A stretch of DNA of 7,895 nt from Bacteroidota bacterium (GTDB lineage Bacteria > CLD3 > SB21). The position numbers and the translations under genes were made by a program. Location of the stretch: the NCBI GenBank assembly GCA_020438245.1, contig JAGQUY010000433.1, forward strand, positions 1-7,895, written 5' to 3'. Positions 1-7,188 of this stretch are shown here, piece by piece; position 1 is the stretch's first letter; each line of letters opens with the position of its first letter. The notes under the pieces were generated by a model. That model had not been told where the DNA came from. It saw only the letters and a list, made by a program, of their open reading frames with translations, and made no database searches.

Positions 1-1092
1 GAATGGACGCTGAAAGTTCCCGATTCTGTAATCAGTCACTCCATCCGGTTCAGCTTTGGAAGTATCAAGGCTACAGATGCGAATACCGGCCTTGCCGCTT
101 TTGAGGTCAATAACTCGGTTGCGCACACGATTACAACAGAAATCAAGCGGCTGAAATTGAGCAAACTCAACATTGCTGCCTCCAGGAAGACGGCATTGGA
201 AGATCAGCAAATTGATAGCCTACTTGTTCTGACGATGGAAACTCAAAACCTGGGACAGGCTCCGCTGACGAATCCTATCGCTGCAAGATCCTTCACGTTT
301 GCAGTGGAGGAACTGGATGTTATTTCGGGTCAATACACCAGAGTCAAGTGGTCTGACTATCTCGACACGTTGTACATATACCGTTTCCGAAGCGGCAGTA
401 TTCTTGGATGGAGCACGAACTCGAAAGGGGACAGCCTTGCGGTTGTGACATTCATTGGTCAGCAAGGAAGTGTTCCTAAAATTCCGGCACTCCGACGTGG
501 TTTTGGCGATTCTGCATATTATGTCAGGGAAGGCGACATCGACACCATCTCATTCAGCGCTGACCTGCTGAAACCGGTGACTTCAAGCCTCAGACCCAAT
601 TTCCGAATTCGCCTGACCAGCGTTCAAGCCGTTGACTTTGACAGTCTTGGATTCTTGGCAGGCGCCAATTTGCAGGACTTCCCGGGAGTTACCGTCGTCG
701 ATGACAGGGGACGTACGATTGAAGAAGCCGCAGCAGATACCAGCGGCGAGTTTGCCTCTGCAACTTCGAACTCAAGGAACGACAATACGCCAAGCGCATA
801 CAAGTTCCTCAACTATCCGAATCCATTCGGCGGTGTCACACAATCCACCAATTTTAGATTCGACGCGGCGTCGGTGGGTAATGCGACTATTGAAATTTAC
901 ACATTGGCCGGCAACCTTGTTCGAAAACTCAGCGGCGAAGCCATCACAGGCCCCAATGATGAGAATACCAGCAATGATTGGACCTGGGATGGTCGGAACA
1001 TGCACGGCGAAAAAGTTCGTAACGGCGTTTATATAGCAGTTCTTAAAGCACCCGGTATTAAGGCGACGACAAAAGTCCTCGTCACCCGGTAA
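1..1092 (+). CDS. C-terminal part of a large secreted protein with FlgD-like / type IX secretion sorting domain (5' end outside window)
   Basis: The frame is open from the first base to the TAA at 1090-1092, giving 363 visible residues, so this is the tail of a longer gene; a TTG at 157 is only an internal codon. Residues 1 to about 240 are beta-rich with many Thr, Ser, Val and Asp residues, like stacked Ig-like or beta-sandwich modules, but I recognise no catalytic motif. A low-complexity Ala/Thr/Ser/Asn linker (about 241-265) leads into the last ~95 residues. There YPNPF (272-276), WDGRN (329-333), NGVYIAVL (341-348) and the ending KVLVTR match the FlgD-Ig-like C-terminal domain common on type IX secretion cargo in FCB bacteria. 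That domain normally directs outer-membrane export and surface attachment or release. The inferred role is an exported surface or extracellular protein; its activity cannot be told because the N-terminus is missing. A terminator follows 8 bases after the stop. Confidence 0.85.
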   Translation, partial: EWTLKVPDSVISHSIRFSFGSIKATDANTGLAAFEVNNSVAHTITTEIKRLKLSKLNIAASRKTALEDQQIDSLLVLTMETQNLGQAPLTNPIAARSFTFAVEELDVISGQYTRVKWSDYLDTLYIYRFRSGSILGWSTNSKGDSLAVVTFIGQQGSVPKIPALRRGFGDSAYYVREGDIDTISFSADLLKPVTSSLRPNFRIRLTSVQAVDFDSLGFLAGANLQDFPGVTVVDDRGRTIEEAAADTSGEFASATSNSRNDNTPSAYKFLNYPNPFGGVTQSTNFRFDAASVGNATIEIYTLAGNLVRKLSGEAITGPNDENTSNDWTWDGRNMHGEKVRNGVYIAVLKAPGIKATTKVLVTR

Positions 1093-1099
1093 AATTTCC

Positions 1100-1129
1100 A
1101 AATCCCGATCCAGGTGATCGGGATTTTTC
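1100..1129 (+). terminator. Rho-independent terminator after the secreted-protein gene
   Basis: An uninterrupted 11-bp stem (1100-1110 pairing with 1116-1126) closes a 5-base loop (CAGGT, 1111-1115). The core is ATCCCGATC/GATCGGGAT, and the 3' arm runs into TTTTT at 1124-1128, then CTTT. It begins 8 bases after the stop codon of the upstream gene and so ends that transcript before the helicase gene. The T-tract lies only on the + strand side, so it reads as a one-way terminator. Confidence 0.9.
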
Positions 1130-1139
1130 TTTGCCTGCC

Positions 1140-1166
1140 TTGCTTTTATACAGCCTCTTTTATACA
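1140..1166 (+). promoter_or_regulatory. Candidate promoter for the helicase-TPR-phosphatase unit
   Basis: The gap between terminator and helicase start must contain a promoter if the downstream genes are transcribed independently. TATACA at 1161-1166 could serve as a -10 element, with TTGCTT at 1140-1145 as a -35; the 15-base spacing is shorter than the usual 16-18. Read against the Bacteroidota-type consensus (TTG, then TAnnTTTG), TACATTGG at 1163-1170 lies 20 bases after TTG at 1140-1142, a near match. Neither reading is strong. The -10-like sequence is part of a duplicated 10-mer. Confidence 0.3.
1143..1166 (+). repeat. Perfect 10-bp direct repeat CTTTTATACA x2
   Basis: CTTTTATACA occurs at 1143-1152 and again at 1157-1166, separated by GCCT, giving a 14-base repeat period. 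It lies between the terminator and the helicase start, in the presumed promoter region. It could be a pair of overlapping -10 boxes, a tandem binding site for a regulator, or chance in an A/T-rich gap. The sequence is certain; a function is not shown. Confidence 0.6.
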
Positions 1167-1209
1167 TTGGCCCACTCTTGGAAACGATCTTCACACGCTC
1201 TGGCACAGA

Positions 1210-3438
1210 ATGACCAGCCCCATATTAGACGGCCTTAACGAGGTTCAAAAAAAAGCGGTTCAAACAACCGACGGCCAGGTACTCATATTAGCCGGGGCCG
1301 GCAGCGGTAAAACCAACGTCCTTACACGGCGTATTGCATTTCTTATCGCTGAACGTCGGGTAAGTCCTTTCCACATCCTCGCTGTTACCTTTACCAATAA
1401 GGCCGCAGGCGAGATGAAGGAACGGGTGGAAAAGCTGATTGGGCCTGACAGCAGAAGGATATCCATTGGTACGTTTCATGCGATTTTCGGAAAGATTCTT
1501 CGGTACGAAGCCGAAAAACTTGGTTATAAGTCCAGTTATACGATTTACGACAGTGAAGATCAGCTTAACCTGATCAAGGTATCGATGGAGTTCCTGAATA
1601 TTTCCCAGGAACTTTTTGCCCCTTCCATGATCCGGTCGAAGATTACGAAAGCCAAGAATCTATTTCAGGGTCCGGAAATGATGAAATCCAAGGCTGACAA
1701 TCCGATTGATGAAAAAGCGGCCACAATATATGGCGAGTACGAACGACGTCTTCAAAAAGCGAACGCCTTCGATTTTGACGATCTGATTATCAAACCAATC
1801 CAGCTTTTTCACGAGTTTCCCGATACGCTCACTTTTTATCAGGACAAGTTTCGATTCATTCATATTGACGAATATCAGGATACCAATCGCGCACAGTATA
1901 TTCTAATCCAACTTCTGGCCCAGGGCCACCGGAATATTTGCGTGGTCGGAGATGATGACCAGTCGATTTATGGATGGCGCCATGCGGACATCGGCAACAT
2001 TCTGAATTTTGAGAAGGACTATCCCGAAGCAGTCGTGTTCAAGCTGGAACAGAACTACCGTTCTACGCAGAACATTCTTCGCACGGCCAATGAGGTGGTT
2101 AAGAATAATCTGAATCGTAAATCCAAAACTTTGTGGACCGATAAAGACGCGGGTACCCTGGTTACCGTTCTGGAATGCCCGGACGATCGGGCTGAAGCCC
2201 GCCATGTGGTGCAAGTCATCCAGGAAAAGATTCGTTCTCAAAAATACACGTTTGCCGACTTTGCGATCCTGTATAGGACGAACGCTCAAAGTCGCTTAAT
2301 TGAAGAATCGCTGATGCATGCGAGCCTGCCCTACGTGATGGTCGGAGGCTTGCGATTTTATGAGCGGAAAGAGATAAAGGACATACTTGCGTATCTGAGG
2401 GTCATAGCTAACGTCTCCGATACGGTCAGTCTCAAACGTATTATCAACTATCCCGCGCGAGGTATCGGGAAGACCACCCTTGAGCGCCTTGAAGAATTTT
2501 CCGAGGCCAGAAACCTTACTTTGTTTGAAACGCTGATGCAGGTGCGACAGCTCGGCAGCGGGTGGCTTCAGGAACGAGCCCTGTCTGCCATTCAGCATTT
2601 TACTGAAATGATCAATAAATACCGTGAACTCAAGGAACAGTTGTCATTCAGCGAGTGGACACGAATTCTGATTGAGGAACTCGGGCTCCTCCGCATGTTG
2701 AAGCAGGAAAACACGATTGAAGCAATGAGCCGATACGAGAACATCATAGAGTTGATGACGGCCATCGGTGAATTCGGGACTTCCTACGTACCTTCTGCAG
2801 AAGCCGAAACCACATTGGACGCTTTCCTGAAGGATGTTGCACTGATCGCTGACATCGATCAATTTGATGATTCAAAAAATGCGCTGACCCTGATGACCAT
2901 TCACAGCAGTAAGGGGCTTGAATTCCCGGTAGTGATACTCACAGGCGTTGAGGAAGGCTTGTTTCCGATCGATACCGACAGCCAGAAGGATCTGGAAGAG
3001 GAACGCCGCTTGTTCTACGTGGGCGCTACAAGGGCAAAGAAGGATCTATACCTCGCCTTTGCGAAACGGAGAATGCGGTACAACAATGTGTATTCAACTA
3101 CACAGTCACGCTTTATCGACGAGATTCCTTCAGAACTCGTGAACTGGGAAAGATCGGCGCCGTCTCTTGGCCTTGGAATGAACACCTATCCTCATCGTCC
3201 CAGAACACGCGGTGGTCTTTCTAGATCTATCCGGGAGACATCAGATACGATGGTAGAATCGGCCTACAACAGGAATTCCCATTACCGGGCTGGTCAACAT
3301 GTTGAACATCCCACGTTTGGGCCGGGCAGGATTACAGAAATGGAAGGTGTCGGCGACCGACAAAAAGTCACCATTCTGTTCAATGACGGCGTCGAGCGGC
3401 GACTTATGGTGAAATATGCAAATCTTATGGTGCGCTAA
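1210..3438 (+). CDS. uvrD/pcrA: UvrD/PcrA-family ATP-dependent 3'-5' DNA helicase
   Basis: Superfamily 1A helicase of 742 aa, the normal family length. It uses ATP to unwind DNA 3' to 5' in nucleotide excision repair, mismatch repair and clearing of replication or transcription obstacles. Motifs seen in order: Q-motif (LNEVQKKAV, 9-17), Walker A AGAGSGKT (28-35), motif Ia VTFTNKAAGEMKER (59-72), Walker B DEYQDT (220-225), motif III GDDDQSIYGWR (247-257), motif IV QNYRST (281-286), motif V around IHSSKGLEF (from about 564) and motif VI RRLFYVGATRA (about 599-609). Residues about 692-742 (YRAGQHVEHPTFGPGRI to YANLMVR) match the Tudor-like C-terminal domain of PcrA/UvrD that contacts RNA polymerase. 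ATG 1210 is chosen because the reading frame extends upstream only to a GTG inside the terminator hairpin (1114), with no other in-frame start between. No clear Shine-Dalgarno is visible, which is common in Bacteroidota relatives. RecB/AddA or Rep identity is less likely given length and C-terminal domain. Confidence 0.95.
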   Translation: MTSPILDGLNEVQKKAVQTTDGQVLILAGAGSGKTNVLTRRIAFLIAERRVSPFHILAVTFTNKAAGEMKERVEKLIGPDSRRISIGTFHAIFGKILRYEAEKLGYKSSYTIYDSEDQLNLIKVSMEFLNISQELFAPSMIRSKITKAKNLFQGPEMMKSKADNPIDEKAATIYGEYERRLQKANAFDFDDLIIKPIQLFHEFPDTLTFYQDKFRFIHIDEYQDTNRAQYILIQLLAQGHRNICVVGDDDQSIYGWRHADIGNILNFEKDYPEAVVFKLEQNYRSTQNILRTANEVVKNNLNRKSKTLWTDKDAGTLVTVLECPDDRAEARHVVQVIQEKIRSQKYTFADFAILYRTNAQSRLIEESLMHASLPYVMVGGLRFYERKEIKDILAYLRVIANVSDTVSLKRIINYPARGIGKTTLERLEEFSEARNLTLFETLMQVRQLGSGWLQERALSAIQHFTEMINKYRELKEQLSFSEWTRILIEELGLLRMLKQENTIEAMSRYENIIELMTAIGEFGTSYVPSAEAETTLDAFLKDVALIADIDQFDDSKNALTLMTIHSSKGLEFPVVILTGVEEGLFPIDTDSQKDLEEERRLFYVGATRAKKDLYLAFAKRRMRYNNVYSTTQSRFIDEIPSELVNWERSAPSLGLGMNTYPHRPRTRGGLSRSIRETSDTMVESAYNRNSHYRAGQHVEHPTFGPGRITEMEGVGDRQKVTILFNDGVERRLMVKYANLMVR

Positions 3439-3441
3439 GAG
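3437..3441 (+). promoter_or_regulatory. Shine-Dalgarno-like AAGAG deciding the TPR gene start
   Basis: AAGAG overlaps the last two bases of the helicase stop codon (TAA 3436-3438) and ends 7 bases before ATG 3449. That spacing is good for 3449 and far too short for the in-frame ATG at 3443. The arrangement suggests ribosomes ending on the helicase could reinitiate on the TPR gene. Confidence 0.45.
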
Positions 3442-3448
3442 CATGAAT

Positions 3449-6400
3449 ATGTTCAAACCGTTTATCCTGTTGATTATTGGGGGGCAACTAGCCTTCAGTC
3501 AGATTGGAAGTCCGGACACAGATTTTCTCTACGCCCGCAAATTGTACGACGACAAATTGTATGAACTAGCTGCCCAGGAGTTGTCCAAATTCATTAGGAA
3601 TTACCCCACCGATTCCAGAATACCGGATGCCCGTTACTACTCCGGTGTTGCCTACTTTAACCAGCAAAAATTTGAACAGGCGAGGAGGGACTTTCAGTTC
3701 CTTGCCATAGATTTTCCAAAGGATAAACGCGCACCCGATGCGTGGCAAAAAGTCGCTGAATGTTATGCGGCACTTGGAGACTATACCGGAGCGGCGAATT
3801 CGATGGCGAGCATTGCGGCGTTTTATCCGAATGCACCCAACGCGATTTCGAGCATCCTGCTGGCAAGCGATTTCTTCATCAAAGCCGGCGATTTGAGAAG
3901 CGCAAAGGATAAGCTGGAGAAACTGATTGCCGACCAGCCGGATATTCCTGAAGCTCATCAGAGCCGCCTTAAATTGGCACTTTTACTCAGGGATGAGAAC
4001 GAACTCAACCAGGCTTCTATTGAGTTTCAGAATGTCATCGATAAGGCCAAGGATCCGGAGTTGGTAGGACAGGCTACGTATGAGAAGGGTCGTATTCACG
4101 AAGCCATGGGGCGAACGGATGATGCGCGAATTGCGTACGAAAAAGTTATTGCACGGTACTCGACATCCAAGGCCGCGCCGTATGCGCTGTTTGAAATGGG
4201 ACTGATGCTTACGCGTGAGAAAAGGTACGAGGAAGCTCAAAAAATGCTGGAATCTGTGGCCTCTTCAATTGTTCCACCCAGTCTCAAGAATGCGGCTACT
4301 ATTAACGTGGGTGACATTCTTTTCATGAAGGGTCAGTATCTAAGGTCCGGTGAGAAGTATCGGATCGTGGCAGAGGGTGCTTTTGACTCCGTGAACAGTG
4401 TGGAAGCCTATTTAAAGTGGGGTATTGCTCTTGAAAATCAGGATAAAGAAGATCTCGCTCTTGGTCGATACCTGTCAATCGTACGTGAAGTAGGTCCCCG
4501 CGTTCCGCATCATCCCATGGTTCCTTTGGCGTATCTCAGACTCATTGAAAATTATGTAAGGCTTTCACAATACAAGGACGCTGCAGAACTCTATGATGCT
4601 TTCGCGATTCGTTTTCCGGATTACCCGGATATGGATCGGATACAACTGAAACATGCAGAACTCGTCCTATCAAGTCTGGCAAATCCGAAGGATGCCACCT
4701 ATCTGCTCGAAAACCTGTTGAGGGAGTATCCGAAGACGGCCTTCCGGGATAAAATATACTTCCTACTGGGCAGGGCGTACCGTGAGCAATCGCTGGTATC
4801 GAAAGCCATGGAAAATCTTCTGCTGGTTCAGAATTTTCCGGGAAGTCAATATGCTGCACCCGCCGATTCAGAAATGAACCTAATTCGACTTTATTATCCG
4901 GATCCCAGCAGCGAAACGACCGCGCGCCTTCTTGTGCTCCTCGGCGACGTGATCACGGGAAAACCCAAGGATGAAGTCCTTTTTTCATATGCCAAATTGT
5001 ATTATCAAGAATTAAAAGACTACAAGAAGGCGAGTGAACTTTTTTGGGGCGTAGTCGAAGCATCAAGAAATAAGGAACTTATTGAAGAAGCGGTGTATTT
5101 CACGGCCATAAGTTATGAAAGGTTGTCTGCCCGGGCGGACTCGGAACCCTTTTTTGCAGATTCTGCGCTATCGGTATATCGAAGGTTGACTGTTGGAACA
5201 TACTCAGATCGTGCTGCGCTATATATCGTAAAATCAAATATTCAACGTTTTACCGCACCTTCGGATCGTGCATTGAAGAGGAAAGAATCCTTTACCGCGT
5301 TGCTGGAAAGATATCCGGGTAGCAGACTGAGGGATGAGATGTTGATCGAGCTGGGTCGCGCACTCGTCGATCTGGGAGAAATTGTACCTAAGGCGGTGAA
5401 GAGGGATGGCGGGAAAGCGATCGGTTCAAGAAGCTATGGCAGCGCCGTGGATTGCTTTCAGGAGATACTAAAGAACCCAGGGAGTCCATTTTCCGATGAA
5501 GCCGCATACAGGCTGGCAGTCGCTTATGAACTGGCCGGTGATCGATCGAAATACCAATCCGCTTTGGAGTTCTATATACAAACGTTTCCGAGAGGGACTC
5601 ATGTGGCTGAAAACAAGTACCGTCTGGGTCAGCTGCGGGAGCAACAGTCCGCGTTTTCTGAAGCCGTTTTGATTTACCAGGATTTGATCGCTCATTATGC
5701 GTATACCCGTTATGCTGATTCGGCGGCACAAGGAATAGGGAACAACTACCTGTTTGCGCAGGAATACGACAAGGCTATCAACGCCTATGAACATGCGTTG
5801 GAGATGTCGAAAGATCCCTTTACAGGCATCGACATATACGATGTTCAAAAATCCATTCACCGGGCGGCTGATTACAAAAGGGCCTACTGCTACGAAAAAC
5901 TGAATCAAACCTCCAAAGCCATCGAGCTGTACGAGTCCTACCTGTACCCTGATTTCAACGGAGCTTTCGCATTGCCCGCCATGGAAGCTCTGGCACAGAT
6001 CTATGACAAGAAGCAGGACTTTCCTAAGGCTCTGAAATATTTTTCTTTGATTGGCAATCGATTCGCGGAAACGGATGCCGGTTTTCAAGCCTTGGTTCGT
6101 GTTGCGGAAGTGCAATTTAGCGCGGAACAATACGACTCAAGCCGGGTTGCGTATCAGAAGCTTCTTCGGTTGGCCAAGGATCCAATGAAGAAGATGGTAT
6201 TTGAGGCAAGGGCGATTGTTTGCACCTATCGATTAGGACAAATACAAGCTACAACGGCCTATGAAAAAGAATTCTTGAAGAGATACGAAAGAGAAAAAAA
6301 TCTCAGAATCTTGATGGATAACTATCGCGCAGAATTTCAATATGAACTTGGGAGATATTACGTCTACGGTACCCAACAACCCAACTATGAGCTCGCGTAT

Positions 6401-7183
6401 AAAACGTTTGCGAGGATAGTGGATGAGTACAAAAACGTCGGTATTTTACCTGATGTTTTTTATGAGATGGGAGTTATTCGCTTTAATGAGGGCAAGAGCC
6501 AGGAAGGATTCGCTCTCATGCAGCAGATTCCGCAACGCTATCCCAACGCTGAAATACTGCCCCGAGTTTATCTCAGGCTGGCGCATGAAGCGTTTCGATT
6601 GGAACAGCCGAATCAAGCTATTGAGTTTTCGAAATTGGCCTTGCTGAACCCCAACATCAGCCGGGCGGAGGCGAAGCTTGGAACCGATTTCTTGATCAAA
6701 GTTTTTAAAGCGGCAGGATACTACGAGAACGCTTTATTGCTGATTCAGCAGTATATAGATAAATTTCCGGATGATGATCCTGCGAACCTGTTCTCCAAGC
6801 GCATCGATATAGGAGTGATGCACAAGAACTTAAAATCATTCGATCGAGCCCTCCAGTATTTCAAGGACTTGATAAAGGTCGCAGGCGGTGAGGATGAAGC
6901 GGAAATTCAGTACAATATTGCGGATACATACTGGGCCATGAATAATTTTGACCAGGCGCTTCTGGAATATCTGCGAATCCCGTACTTGACTATGGGTAAG
7001 AAATTCGACTGGGCCAGTGCAGCGCGCAGCCAGGCCGCAGAATGTTATGTGAAGCTTGGCAAGTACCCGGAAGCAATCCGGATGTATGATGAGATCATCC
7101 GAACGACAGGCTCCGCCAGTGAGTACGGCGTTTACTCAAAGCAACGAATTGAACAAATTCGCCAATTACAGAAAAGCCCCTGA
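3449..7183 (+). CDS. Giant exported tetratricopeptide-repeat protein (about 30 TPR-like units)
   Basis: From ATG 3449 the product is 1244 aa. Residues 1-17 form a Sec signal peptide: a Lys, the hydrophobic core FILLIIGGQLAF, and a likely cut after AFS before Gln18. There is no lipobox cysteine, so the protein is probably periplasmic or outer-membrane associated. The rest is an almost unbroken alpha-helical solenoid of roughly 30 TPR-like units averaging about 39 residues, often ending in (F/Y)P-type turns, as in BamD/YbgF-like repeats. Clear units include DARYYSGVAYFNQQKFEQAR (about 60-79), DAWQKVAECYAALGDYTGAA (about 96-115) and, at the C-terminus, AECYVKLGKYPEAIRMYDEI. No enzyme motif, transmembrane helix or peptidoglycan-binding domain is visible. 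The family role would be protein-protein scaffolding; the specific role is unknown. In-frame ATGs at 3416 (inside the helicase gene) and 3443 are possible; 3449 is preferred because it starts the signal peptide directly and has AAGAG 7 bases upstream. The gene lies 10 bases after the helicase and 5 before the phosphatase. Confidence 0.88.
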   Translation: MFKPFILLIIGGQLAFSQIGSPDTDFLYARKLYDDKLYELAAQELSKFIRNYPTDSRIPDARYYSGVAYFNQQKFEQARRDFQFLAIDFPKDKRAPDAWQKVAECYAALGDYTGAANSMASIAAFYPNAPNAISSILLASDFFIKAGDLRSAKDKLEKLIADQPDIPEAHQSRLKLALLLRDENELNQASIEFQNVIDKAKDPELVGQATYEKGRIHEAMGRTDDARIAYEKVIARYSTSKAAPYALFEMGLMLTREKRYEEAQKMLESVASSIVPPSLKNAATINVGDILFMKGQYLRSGEKYRIVAEGAFDSVNSVEAYLKWGIALENQDKEDLALGRYLSIVREVGPRVPHHPMVPLAYLRLIENYVRLSQYKDAAELYDAFAIRFPDYPDMDRIQLKHAELVLSSLANPKDATYLLENLLREYPKTAFRDKIYFLLGRAYREQSLVSKAMENLLLVQNFPGSQYAAPADSEMNLIRLYYPDPSSETTARLLVLLGDVITGKPKDEVLFSYAKLYYQELKDYKKASELFWGVVEASRNKELIEEAVYFTAISYERLSARADSEPFFADSALSVYRRLTVGTYSDRAALYIVKSNIQRFTAPSDRALKRKESFTALLERYPGSRLRDEMLIELGRALVDLGEIVPKAVKRDGGKAIGSRSYGSAVDCFQEILKNPGSPFSDEAAYRLAVAYELAGDRSKYQSALEFYIQTFPRGTHVAENKYRLGQLREQQSAFSEAVLIYQDLIAHYAYTRYADSAAQGIGNNYLFAQEYDKAINAYEHALEMSKDPFTGIDIYDVQKSIHRAADYKRAYCYEKLNQTSKAIELYESYLYPDFNGAFALPAMEALAQIYDKKQDFPKALKYFSLIGNRFAETDAGFQALVRVAEVQFSAEQYDSSRVAYQKLLRLAKDPMKKMVFEARAIVCTYRLGQIQATTAYEKEFLKRYEREKNLRILMDNYRAEFQYELGRYYVYGTQQPNYELAYKTFARIVDEYKNVGILPDVFYEMGVIRFNEGKSQEGFALMQQIPQRYPNAEILPRVYLRLAHEAFRLEQPNQAIEFSKLALLNPNISRAEAKLGTDFLIKVFKAAGYYENALLLIQQYIDKFPDDDPANLFSKRIDIGVMHKNLKSFDRALQYFKDLIKVAGGEDEAEIQYNIADTYWAMNNFDQALLEYLRIPYLTMGKKFDWASAARSQAAECYVKLGKYPEAIRMYDEIIRTTGSASEYGVYSKQRIEQIRQLQKSP

Positions 7184-7188
7184 ATACC

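Noticed and set aside
1138..1153. Possible LexA (SOS) box near ACAG at 1150-1153
   Set aside because: The matching CTGT half-site is absent at the required spacing, and no GAAC-N4-GTTC type site is seen either.
772..1206. 144-codon minus-strand open frame over the end of the secreted-protein gene and the gap
   Set aside because: It runs through the terminator and antisense to the conserved FlgD-like domain, with no recognisable protein features.
1114..1209. N-terminal extension of the helicase from a GTG at 1114 (32 extra residues)
   Set aside because: The GTG lies within the terminator hairpin, the extra residues are unlike any helicase N-terminus, and the protein from ATG 1210 begins right before the Q-motif with normal family length.
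5468..6130. 220-codon open frame on the minus strand
   Set aside because: It lies wholly within the strongly supported TPR gene, shows no domain character, and is a reading-frame shadow; the same applies to the other minus-strand open frames across the window.
3449..7183. TPR gene as a fusion or frameshifted pair of genes
   Set aside because: The frame is continuous with the same repeat style from start to end, and no internal signal peptide or change in composition marks a junction.
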